Of a stretch of 64,000 nucleotides of DNA, positions 17,865 to 25,772 are shown in pieces (within the stretch, counting starts at the first letter, position 1; every line of letters starts with the position of its first letter). The stretch is from positions 47,151 through 111,150 of the forward strand of contig JAKJDF010000012.1 of assembly GCA_022706085.1 (NCBI GenBank), written 5' to 3'. The position numbers were made by a program, and so were the translations under genes. The notes under the pieces were generated by a model that had not been told where the DNA came from, ran no database searches, and saw nothing but the letters and a program-made list of their open reading frames with translations. This stretch comes from Candidatus Latescibacterota bacterium (lineage in GTDB: Bacteria > Latescibacterota > MWCZ01).

Positions 17865-19820
17865 TCACCCGGGCGTGGTGCTGACTTTCCGGACTCCCGG
17901 TTCTCCCCACATGATTGCCCACGTCTCTTTCCCGCCATCAAGGGCGTGGATTTGCAACCCGCGGTAGATGTGTTGAACTTCAATTGCCGGTGCCAGGGGA
18001 GTACCGTGACTTACCCGCATGGCAACTGCAAAGGTCGCCTGACGGGCTCGTACGAGGTTGCTGAACGTCAGAGTCTGGCAAACGGGATTCGCCCGAGTAT
18101 TTGTCGCCGGGTAAGACGCGGCGACTTGGCTCACTTCGGCGAGGAGGCCGTTCTCCTCTCCCGGCAGCAGACACCGCATCGAGAGCGAAGACGAGCCGTC
18201 CGACGTCGTCAAGGACCATTCTTTTGTGGAATTTCCACGGACCGGGACTTCCGGCACCACTGCTCGCCAGCCGAACCTGCATCTTGACGGCGACGCGAGG
18301 TCGTCAACTACAACGATCGTGGCCGGACGGATAAGCAGCACGTAGCGTACGAACCGGGCCGCGTTCGGATACGCCCGCGTTGCGTCTATCGTGGCATATG
18401 CGTAGTCGTCGCCATCTGCGCACGCGACAATGACGGCATCACGGCCTTCTCCGTATTGCTGCCCTTGCCCGTCCATGAGGATCGTGCTGTGGCACTCCGT
18501 TGCGAGTCCCGGAAAGTCCCACCGCGCGCCTTCGGGGAAATCGAGATCAAAAAAACCGAGCGAATGCGCGTAAGGCCAGTGCCCTGCGTCCGCGACAAGA
18601 CAGTGACTGCCGCAGTTGATGACAAGCGACCCCATGTCGAGATGGGAATGGTTTGCAGTCGTTTTGCCGGCTTTCAGGCCGACGATCACATCGTCATCCG
18701 CCCATCCTGAACGAATGACTGCTACCTCCGTTCCGCGAAAGCGCTTTGCACGGGGAAGAGACGCCAGATCCGAAGCCGGCAGGGAAGGGTCTTCCCAGAA
18801 AAGCGAGTCAATGGACGGCGCCGCCGGGAACTTGCGCACGTACGCCTGCCAGTCGCTGCGTTGCGTGGCGGCTGCCAGCCTCGCCATGAGTGCGCCGGCG
18901 TTCACGCGATCACCACAGTCTCCCCAGTTGTGCACGCGACGGTCCGGCCAGGTTTCGTACAGGCAAAAGTCACCCGTCCTCCCGATATAGGGGTGCGTGA
19001 ACAAATCCACTTTTCCCTCAGTTACCCGCTGCAGGACGTCCATGAACTGAACGGCTTCACCTATGCCATAGCTCCAATACGATACCCCTTCGTACCACCC
19101 GCCATCCTCGTCGCCCTGGTCAAGAATCGTGAGGACGCCTATCACGGAATGTTTGAGCGCCCGCTTCACCATGTCCGTCGGCAGGGTGTCGCGTATCGCA
19201 ATCGCCGCGATTCCGAATGCGCCGTCAATGACGGATCGCCAGTTGTGCAGGCTGTATGTCCACCATTCACCGTGTGAATCATGGATTGCAACAAAGGGCA
19301 GAACTCCGCGATCTCGCAGAGAGTTAGCGATCGCGGCTTTCTGATCTGGCTGGAGCCAGTCAGACATCCGATCCAGCACATTGCTCAAAGCCCGTACCGC
19401 AGCGGCGCTATTCAGGTCTATCGTCAACGGGAGGTGTTCGTCGGCCACCCATCGGGGCCATTCCATGATCGCAAGGGAGATTTCCCACGCGCGCCGCGCT
19501 GCTCGCTCATCCAGCGACAATAACCACCAGTTCGCGCACGCAACAGCCCGGCCGATAAGCGTTCCGACCGCGCGCAGGCCTTCATCCGGCGAAGGGATTT
19601 CCGCTTCCAGCGCTGATTCTGCGGCTTTTCTGTACTGCTCGATCGTCGTCGGGAATGCGGAAAGCTTTTCCCGAACGATCTTACGATCGCCCGCCGGTTG
19701 GTACAGGTGGGGACGCAGGACTTCTCGAGACGGTTGCCAGGCCTCGAGCGCTTCGAGCCAGGGCTTCCAACTTTCTTTGATTACCCCGTACGGAGTAGTG
19801 GGGAGTTCGGGAATGGGCAC
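17865..19820 (-). CDS. heparinase II/III family polysaccharide lyase-like protein
   Basis: A 651-residue protein with an N-terminal alpha/alpha toroid (about residues 1-330; SLHNWRSVIDGAFG, GGWYEGVSYWSYG) and a C-terminal beta-sandwich that opens with the family motif NHSHLDMGSLVI. Relatives eliminate uronic-acid-containing polymers such as heparin, alginate or oligo-alginate. The SHLD histidine and the tyrosine-rich toroid cleft are the expected catalytic features. No signal peptide precedes MPIPELPTTP, so it probably acts on imported oligosaccharides. The start is GTG 19820 with AAGG 8 bases upstream. It sits between the aldolase-like gene and the sialidase-like gene. Confidence 0.8.
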   Translation of the reverse strand: MPIPELPTTPYGVIKESWKPWLEALEAWQPSREVLRPHLYQPAGDRKIVREKLSAFPTTIEQYRKAAESALEAEIPSPDEGLRAVGTLIGRAVACANWWLLSLDERAARRAWEISLAIMEWPRWVADEHLPLTIDLNSAAAVRALSNVLDRMSDWLQPDQKAAIANSLRDRGVLPFVAIHDSHGEWWTYSLHNWRSVIDGAFGIAAIAIRDTLPTDMVKRALKHSVIGVLTILDQGDEDGGWYEGVSYWSYGIGEAVQFMDVLQRVTEGKVDLFTHPYIGRTGDFCLYETWPDRRVHNWGDCGDRVNAGALMARLAAATQRSDWQAYVRKFPAAPSIDSLFWEDPSLPASDLASLPRAKRFRGTEVAVIRSGWADDDVIVGLKAGKTTANHSHLDMGSLVINCGSHCLVADAGHWPYAHSLGFFDLDFPEGARWDFPGLATECHSTILMDGQGQQYGEGRDAVIVACADGDDYAYATIDATRAYPNAARFVRYVLLIRPATIVVVDDLASPSRCRFGWRAVVPEVPVRGNSTKEWSLTTSDGSSSLSMRCLLPGEENGLLAEVSQVAASYPATNTRANPVCQTLTFSNLVRARQATFAVAMRVSHGTPLAPAIEVQHIYRGLQIHALDGGKETWAIMWGEPGVRKVSTTPG

Positions 19821-19853
19821 GTTGGCACCTTCAACATCGGGAAACGGGGGAGA

Positions 19854-20801
19854 TCACGTTCGGAGCGTACGTTGGTAGGCCGAATGTGCCTCGGCGGGCG
19901 ACATCTGCCGGTCGAGCACGGCCCGAAGGGCTTTGCACATCGCGCGCGGATTTTCCTCCTGAAAGATCGCCCGCCCGAACAGAATAACCTTGCCACCGTA
20001 TTCCGTGGTGGTATGCGCGAGCTCAAGCGTCCGCTTCGCGTTGATGCGCTGGCCGCCGAGTGCGCCGATAATCAGAGTGGGATCGAACTCCACGAGCGCC
20101 TTCCAGACCGCTGGTGTGGTATACACGGTTTTTATGAACAGCGGCCTTTGGGGTTTTCGCAGATGCGCCATCGTCCTCACGATGGAGTCTGCGACGTATT
20201 CGCCCATTGCCTGCAGATCCATACCCGGCTGGCTCATGTTCGGCAGGAACACTTCGAGGAAATGATGGAAATCCGGAGTGTGCGCAACGTCCCACGCGAA
20301 ATCGAGGTAGGCGCTAAGTGTTCGTTCGTCGGCATCGGTATCGTTGTTGAGGGTGATTGAATAGAGCCCAAGTTTGATCTTGCAATCTTTTGCGCAAGCC
20401 ATCGCCTCATCACAGTATCTGCCTGCTTCCGGCGTACGAACAGTGGTAAAAGGACGCGAGGGCTGGGCACCGTACTTTCCGTGGCGAGGACTCCAGATGC
20501 GCGTTTCTGCGTTCATGCGTACGATTGGTGTCACGGGGGACGATTCAAACAACTTTTCCTCAAAGGCGAGGTTCTCCGCGTCAGCAGGTGACATCAACAA
20601 ACCGTCAATATATCCGTCCGCAAGAATAGCTCGCTGAAGATCCAGATATTCCGGGCGCGTGCGATAATGAGGTGACGGCGTTTTCTCTATTCCGATTCCG
20701 GTGAGACCATATGCGGTGAGCGCATCGGCGGCAAAAATGAATATCGGAGATCGTGCGAGAAGAGAAGCGTCTGCCAGCTTCTCAAAAACCCTGTCTCCCA
20801 T
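19854..20801 (-). CDS. class I aldolase-like TIM-barrel protein (DeoC/LacD/FbaB type)
   Basis: A 315-residue protein resembling DhnA/LacD class I aldolases. The conserved pieces are FHHFLEVFLPN, IKTVYTTP whose lysine is placed like the Schiff-base lysine, IIGALGGQRINAKRTLELA and ILFGRAIFQEENP near the end, the phosphate-binding region. The reaction is likely a Schiff-base aldol cleavage of a sugar phosphate or deoxy-keto acid, but the substrate is unknown. ATG 20801 follows AGGAAGG with 6-base spacing; the longer upstream frame is not used. It is first in a minus-strand operon with the lyase and sialidase-like genes. Confidence 0.6.
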   Translation of the reverse strand: MGDRVFEKLADASLLARSPIFIFAADALTAYGLTGIGIEKTPSPHYRTRPEYLDLQRAILADGYIDGLLMSPADAENLAFEEKLFESSPVTPIVRMNAETRIWSPRHGKYGAQPSRPFTTVRTPEAGRYCDEAMACAKDCKIKLGLYSITLNNDTDADERTLSAYLDFAWDVAHTPDFHHFLEVFLPNMSQPGMDLQAMGEYVADSIVRTMAHLRKPQRPLFIKTVYTTPAVWKALVEFDPTLIIGALGGQRINAKRTLELAHTTTEYGGKVILFGRAIFQEENPRAMCKALRAVLDRQMSPAEAHSAYQRTLRT

Positions 20802-20899
20802 GGCGTGCCTTCCTGACAAAAGGTTCGATCGGCTCTGTTTGCACGCTTCAGAAATACGAGACCCTGCATGCGAAGTCAACCCGCCGCGGACCCGTTGTG

Positions 20900-20918
20900 C
20901 GGACGGCATCGCCGTCCG
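20900..20918. promoter_or_regulatory. Perfect 8-bp palindrome in the divergent glycan promoter region
   Basis: Eight bases at 20900-20907 are perfectly repeated in inverted orientation at 20911-20918, with a 3-base centre ATC. It lies in the 165-base gap between the divergent aldolase-like and GH127 genes, the only shared control region of this island. Size and symmetry suit a dimeric repressor operator; a small RNA hairpin is the alternative. Confidence 0.45.
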
Positions 20919-20966
20919 TAACCTCATTTCGGGTGAATTGGGAGGGTCACGTTGGGAGGACGGACG

Positions 20967-22772
20967 ATGCCGCAGTCGAAGCAATTTGCGCCGCGTGATG
21001 TCGTGCTGGAACCAGGGCTTTTTCGCGACCGTTACGAGCTGAATCGACGGTACGTGATGAGTTTGAAGAACGAGAACCTTCTGCAGAACCACTATCTGGA
21101 AGCGCGACTCTGGCAAACCAGCTTCCGCAACACGCATAACGGAGAGACAGGCTGGGGAGAAGACCGGCACTGGGGGTGGGAATCCCCGACCTGTCAGGTT
21201 CGTGGTCAGTTTCTCGGGCACTGGTTATCCGCGGCCGCAAGAATCGCCGAAACCGGCGATGACTATGAAGTACGCGCGAAGTTGAACAGGGTGGTGGCGG
21301 AACTCGCAAGATGCCAGCAGGCGAATGGTGGAGAGTGGGTGGCCTCAATTCCACCGTCATATCTCGAATGGACGGCGAAAGGTCAGCCCACCTGGGCACC
21401 TCATTATGTAGTTCATAAGACTCTTATGGGTCTTTTTGAGGCGTTTGCCGTATCCGGAAACGAGCAGGCGCTGCAGGTCCTTTCGAAAGCCGCGGAATGG
21501 TTCGTTCGCTGGACGAGCAAATTCGACCGTGACACGATGAACGACATTCTTGACACAGAAACGGGCGGAATGCTCGAACTCTGGGCCAATCTCTACGGTG
21601 TTACCGGCAAACAGGAGCATCTTGATCTCGTATACAGATATGATCGCCCACGGCTTTTTGACCGGCTTCTGAACAGGGAAGACGCGCTTACAAATCAGCA
21701 TGCGAACACGACCATACCTGAAGCCCACGGCGCGGCACGCGCGTGGGAAGTCACCGGCGATGAGCGGTGGAGACGGATTGTGGAGGCGTACTGGGAATGC
21801 GCAGTGACCAACAGAGGGTATTTCTGCACCGGGGGACAGACGTGCGGAGAGGTGTGGACGCCCCCGTATGAGTTTTCCGCGCGGTTGGGGGACAAAAACC
21901 AGGAACATTGCACCGTTTATAACATGATGCGGCTTGCGGATTATCTGTTTCGCTGGACTGGAGACGCGCAATACGCTGACTACATCGAACGCAACCTGTA
22001 CAACGGCATCCTCGCGCAGCAGAACCCGTCGACGGGGATGGTGTCGTACTTCCTCCCGCTGTGTGCAGGCGGAAAGAAGCGTTGGGGATCGCCCAAAAAT
22101 GACTTCTGGTGTTGCCATGGCACACTGGTTCAGGCTCACACCCTGCACAACGCGTATGGCTTTTACAAATCTGATGACGGGCTGATTCTTGCGAACTACA
22201 TTCCGTCCAGTGTTACGTGGCGGAGGGAGGGCGGTGTTGTCGTACTCGCCCGACAGACTCTTGACACGGAGGTGTCCGCCCGGTCGTTGCCTAAGCGCCT
22301 GGTGGTGAATCTCACCGTGTCGTGTTCCGAACAGACCGAGTTTCCTTTGCAGGTGCGCGTTCCCTGGTGGGTGGCGGGAGAGATGGAGATCTTGGCAGAC
22401 GGGGTGCGTCTGGATACAACCGCTGTTACGCCTTCTTCGTTCGTAACAATCCGCAGGGCGTGGAAGCAGGAGACGATCCGAATTGTGATTCCCCAGAACA
22501 TCCGCTCTTCCCCGATTCCGGACATGCCGGGCACGGTGGCATTCATGGACGGTCCCGCGGTCCTTGCGGGTCTCGTTCACGAAGAAAGGCGCCTCACCGG
22601 AAACAAAAATGAGCCGAACAGCTTTCTCACGCCGGACAACGAGCGGGAATGGACGACATGGCGACGTACATATCGGACGACAGGGCAATCGCGCGGGGTT
22701 CGATTTGTGCCGCTCCACGCGATAGAGGATGAAACGTACACCGTGTATTTTCCTGTTGAAGAGCCCCGGTGA
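20967..22772 (+). CDS. GH127-type beta-L-arabinofuranosidase (DUF1680 family)
   Basis: A 601-residue alpha/alpha-barrel glycoside hydrolase. The active-site features known from GH127/GH146 are visible: QTCGEVW, the DKNQEHCTVYNMMRLADYL segment with the zinc-coordinating region, and the double cysteine in NDFWCCHGTLVQ, where cysteine acts as nucleophile. A beta-sandwich domain follows from about residue 410. The family removes beta-linked L-arabinofuranose from plant-type glycans. No signal peptide is seen. ATG 20967 follows GGGAGGA; the frame extends back to a TTG at 20952 that would include the ribosome binding site. It is divergent from the lyase operon. Confidence 0.85.
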   Translation: MPQSKQFAPRDVVLEPGLFRDRYELNRRYVMSLKNENLLQNHYLEARLWQTSFRNTHNGETGWGEDRHWGWESPTCQVRGQFLGHWLSAAARIAETGDDYEVRAKLNRVVAELARCQQANGGEWVASIPPSYLEWTAKGQPTWAPHYVVHKTLMGLFEAFAVSGNEQALQVLSKAAEWFVRWTSKFDRDTMNDILDTETGGMLELWANLYGVTGKQEHLDLVYRYDRPRLFDRLLNREDALTNQHANTTIPEAHGAARAWEVTGDERWRRIVEAYWECAVTNRGYFCTGGQTCGEVWTPPYEFSARLGDKNQEHCTVYNMMRLADYLFRWTGDAQYADYIERNLYNGILAQQNPSTGMVSYFLPLCAGGKKRWGSPKNDFWCCHGTLVQAHTLHNAYGFYKSDDGLILANYIPSSVTWRREGGVVVLARQTLDTEVSARSLPKRLVVNLTVSCSEQTEFPLQVRVPWWVAGEMEILADGVRLDTTAVTPSSFVTIRRAWKQETIRIVIPQNIRSSPIPDMPGTVAFMDGPAVLAGLVHEERRLTGNKNEPNSFLTPDNEREWTTWRRTYRTTGQSRGVRFVPLHAIEDETYTVYFPVEEPR

Positions 22773-22938
22773 TTTGGTCGTGTTCAGATGACATCCGTGA
22801 CGACAAACGGGGCAAATACGCCGTGACAGCGGGTTGCCGCAGCGCGGGAAGAGATGGAACTCATTTGACCGGTTTGGCCGTTAAATTAACAGTTCCATTC
22901 CCGAGTTTGTTCACGTCTTCGCCAAAAAGGAGGGTGCC

Positions 22939-23541
22939 ATGGCATTCGAACTTCCTTCGCTTCCGTACCCAGACACCGCACTGGAGCCGAATTATTCGGC
23001 AAAGACATTCAGTTTTCATCACGGCAAGCACCACAAAGCGTACGTTGACAATCTGAACAAGCTGATAGCCGGGTCGGAGCTGGAAGGAAAAACGCTGGAA
23101 CAGATCATCCTGGCTACCGCGAATGACCCTTCGAAAATCGGCGTTTTCAACAACGCCGCCCAGGTCTGGAACCACACGTTTTTCTGGAACTGCATGAAAC
23201 CGGCCGGCGGAGGAAAGCCTTCGGGAGCCCTTGCTTCGGCCATTGACGCGGCGTTCGGCGGATACGACAAATTCGTGGAGCAGTTCAAAGCAGCCGCAGT
23301 GGGCAGATTCGGAAGTGGCTGGGCCTGGCTGGTTCTGGAGAATGGCGCTCTGAAAATCGTAAGTACGCCCAATGGCGAAACACCCATGACAAAGGGACAA
23401 AAGGCGCTGCTAACGGTGGATGTCTGGGAACACGCGTACTACCTGGATTACCAGAATCGCCGGCCCGATTTCGTGCAGACGTTTCTTGACCACCTCGTGA
23501 ACTGGGATTTCGTCGCTCAAAACTTCGAAAAGGCAAAATGA
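22939..23541 (+). CDS. sodB: superoxide dismutase (Fe/Mn family)
   Basis: A 200-residue enzyme that dismutates superoxide in the cytoplasm. Metal ligands lie in FSFHHGKHHKAYV, NHTFFWNCM and DVWEHAYYLDYQ, giving the His-His-Asp-His set. AAQVWNHTFFW and LEHLVNW-like end segments are typical of the Fe-type, but metal choice is not certain from sequence. ATG 22939 follows AGGAGG. It appears to be a single-gene unit closed by a strong terminator. Confidence 0.94.
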   Translation: MAFELPSLPYPDTALEPNYSAKTFSFHHGKHHKAYVDNLNKLIAGSELEGKTLEQIILATANDPSKIGVFNNAAQVWNHTFFWNCMKPAGGGKPSGALASAIDAAFGGYDKFVEQFKAAAVGRFGSGWAWLVLENGALKIVSTPNGETPMTKGQKALLTVDVWEHAYYLDYQNRRPDFVQTFLDHLVNWDFVAQNFEKAK

Positions 23542-23562
23542 AACCACTGCGGTCGGAAATGA

Positions 23563-23601
23563 GCGCCGTGCGAGAGTCATTCTGCACGGCGCTTTCGTTT
23601 T
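23563..23601 (+). terminator. Rho-independent terminator after superoxide dismutase
   Basis: A perfect 9-bp GC-rich stem (23563-23571 with 23584-23592) with a 12-base loop is followed by TTTCGTTTT. It separates the superoxide dismutase transcript from the GH57 gene. Confidence 0.8.
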
Positions 23602-23635
23602 GCGTGAGTCCAGGAATTAGCGAGAGGAGGCGAGA

Positions 23636-25765
23636 GTGTTCCACAAAACTGTTCTGATGATCGGCCTGCACAGTCATCAACCCGTTGGCAATTTTGACGA
23701 GGTGATTGAACTCGCCTATGATCAAGCATACGTGACGCTGCTGGATTACCTCGACCGGCACCCGACGGTGAAGGTGAACCTGCATTACAGTGGGTGTTTG
23801 CTGGAGTGGCTGGAGGTGCATCACCCGGATTTCCTGGTCAGAATCCGCCGTGTCGTGGAACGCGGTCAGGCTGAGATCCTCTCCGGAGGTTTTTTTGAGC
23901 CAATCTTGCCGGTTATTCCACCAGGGGACGCACGGGCGCAGCTCGAAATGTTGTGCGATTTCGTGCGGGATCGCTTTGGCTACGATCCGAAGGGGTTCTG
24001 GCTTGCCGAAAGAGTCTGGGAACCCGTAATTCCGTCTATTGGAGCCGGCGCGGGGCTATGCTACACGGTGCTGGACCAGAGCCATTTTGTGTCAAGCGGA
24101 GTAGGGAAGGAAGATGCCAACGGGTATTACGTTACCGAAGATCAGGGGAAGTCGGTAGCAGTATTTCCCATAGACTACACGATGCGGTACACCATCCCCT
24201 GGAAACCGGTCGCCGCAACTCTGGATTACCTGCGCTCGAAGCACGAATCCGAACCCGGAAGAGGCTGGACTTTTGCGGATGACGGCGAGAAATTCGGCTC
24301 CTGGCCAGAAACCTGGGAGAACATCATTCAGAAGGGGTGGTTCGAGGAGTTTTTCGCGGGAATAGAAGCCTCGCGCGACTGGCTGGAGACTGAAACGTTC
24401 AGCCAATTCATGACCTCCCATCCTCCCTCGGGGCGGGTTTACCTTCCGACCGGAAGTTACCCGGAAATGCTGCGCTGGTCGCTTCCTGCCCGGGTATCCG
24501 AGCCGCTGAACCGTTTTCTCGAAAAGATTGAAGATGAAGGGGACAGAGACTTCGTGAGGATGGGTTTCTGGCGGAATTTCATGGCGAAATACCCTGAAGC
24601 TAACAACCTTCACAAACGCATGCTACGGGCCAGCAAGCGCGTTTCGAGTTCTACGCAACCCGAAGAAGTTATAAACGGAGCCCGCACCCACGTGCTTCGC
24701 TCTCAGTGCGATTGCCCGTACTGGCACGGCGTGTTCGGAGGCCTCTACCTGAATTTTTTGCGACACGCCGCTTACGCGGAGATGTTGACTGGAGAAGCTC
24801 ACGCCGCGCCGGTGGAGGGCATTCTGTCGGAAGCGTACGACTTCGACGCTGACGGACAGGAGGAACTCATCGTGGAGAACGCGCGGCAAGTTCTGATTTT
24901 CTCGCCTCATGCGGGTGGCACGTTGCGGGAATGGGACTGGCGCAGTTTTCCGACGAATTTGCTGGACACTCTCGCACGTCGGGAGGAGGTGTACCACAAA
25001 GAGATCGCCCAAGCCCTGGTGAAGGGACGCGCTGGTTCGGCCGATCTTTCGGGTGCCACACTGGCGAAAACGGAAGGTATCGCGGAGATTCTCAATTACG
25101 ATCGGTACAATCGGTGGTGTCTGATCGACATCTTTCCTGCTCCGGGAACCACTGCCGAAGAGTTTGCACGTGCTCAGTATGTCGATGAGGGGGACTTCTC
25201 CACCGAAGCATACCGATGGGCTCACAAACAATCCAGCGAACGAGTAGAGATCGAGATGGTGCGGGATGGCGAAGTGAGAAGGGGGAGCACCATCTGGCCT
25301 GTGAGGTTGACCAAACGGGTCGAGGTGATTTCGGGACAACCGGGAATGAACGTCGAGTACGTCGTCGAGAACCGTGGCGACTGCGTCTTCGAGGGTTTCT
25401 TCGGTTCTGAATGGAACTTCGGTCTTCTCGCAGGGTGGGCGGACGACAGGTACTACCTCGTGAACGGCAGACGGGGCCCAGGGGATATGCGGCTCGCAAC
25501 TTCGGGACAACATTCGGAGGTTACCGAAATCGGAGTTGTAGACCACTGGCAACGCGCCGACATCCGCCTGAGCATTTCCGTTCCCGCCGACGTATGGCGT
25601 TATCCCGTTGAAACGGCGTCTCTCTCAGAAGGTGGGTACGAAAAAACGTACCAGGCGTCTGCGGTGTTTCCCCACTGGAAGGTTCTTCTCGAACCGGGCA
25701 AGCCGTGGATGGTGAAGGTTGCCGTGTCAGTTCTGGAGCCCGTCTGGCATCCACAGGCCGAGTGA
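23636..25765 (+). CDS. GH57 4-alpha-glucanotransferase / amylase with DUF1925 and DUF1926 regions
   Basis: A 709-residue cytoplasmic enzyme that rearranges or cleaves alpha-1,4-glucans. The conserved GH57 regions are HSHQP (region 1), GGFFEP (2), FWLAERVWEP with the nucleophile glutamate (3) and FADDGEKFG with the acid/base aspartate (4). The C-terminal half (about 300-700) matches the beta-rich domains of archaeal and Thermotoga-type 4-alpha-glucanotransferases. The start is GTG 23636, preceded by GAGGAGG. It faces priA with only seven bases between stops. It may handle glycogen or maltodextrin, feeding the glycolytic genes elsewhere in the window. Confidence 0.88.
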   Translation: MFHKTVLMIGLHSHQPVGNFDEVIELAYDQAYVTLLDYLDRHPTVKVNLHYSGCLLEWLEVHHPDFLVRIRRVVERGQAEILSGGFFEPILPVIPPGDARAQLEMLCDFVRDRFGYDPKGFWLAERVWEPVIPSIGAGAGLCYTVLDQSHFVSSGVGKEDANGYYVTEDQGKSVAVFPIDYTMRYTIPWKPVAATLDYLRSKHESEPGRGWTFADDGEKFGSWPETWENIIQKGWFEEFFAGIEASRDWLETETFSQFMTSHPPSGRVYLPTGSYPEMLRWSLPARVSEPLNRFLEKIEDEGDRDFVRMGFWRNFMAKYPEANNLHKRMLRASKRVSSSTQPEEVINGARTHVLRSQCDCPYWHGVFGGLYLNFLRHAAYAEMLTGEAHAAPVEGILSEAYDFDADGQEELIVENARQVLIFSPHAGGTLREWDWRSFPTNLLDTLARREEVYHKEIAQALVKGRAGSADLSGATLAKTEGIAEILNYDRYNRWCLIDIFPAPGTTAEEFARAQYVDEGDFSTEAYRWAHKQSSERVEIEMVRDGEVRRGSTIWPVRLTKRVEVISGQPGMNVEYVVENRGDCVFEGFFGSEWNFGLLAGWADDRYYLVNGRRGPGDMRLATSGQHSEVTEIGVVDHWQRADIRLSISVPADVWRYPVETASLSEGGYEKTYQASAVFPHWKVLLEPGKPWMVKVAVSVLEPVWHPQAE

Positions 25766-25772
25766 AGCACGT

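Noticed and set aside
22865..22892. Promoter of superoxide dismutase
   Set aside because: TTGACC is present, but the best -10 (TAACAG at 16 bases) matches consensus poorly, so I did not list it.
16739..25765. SusC/SusD-type polysaccharide utilisation locus
   Set aside because: No TonB-dependent receptor, SusD-like lipoprotein or hybrid sensor gene is present; only enzymes are found.
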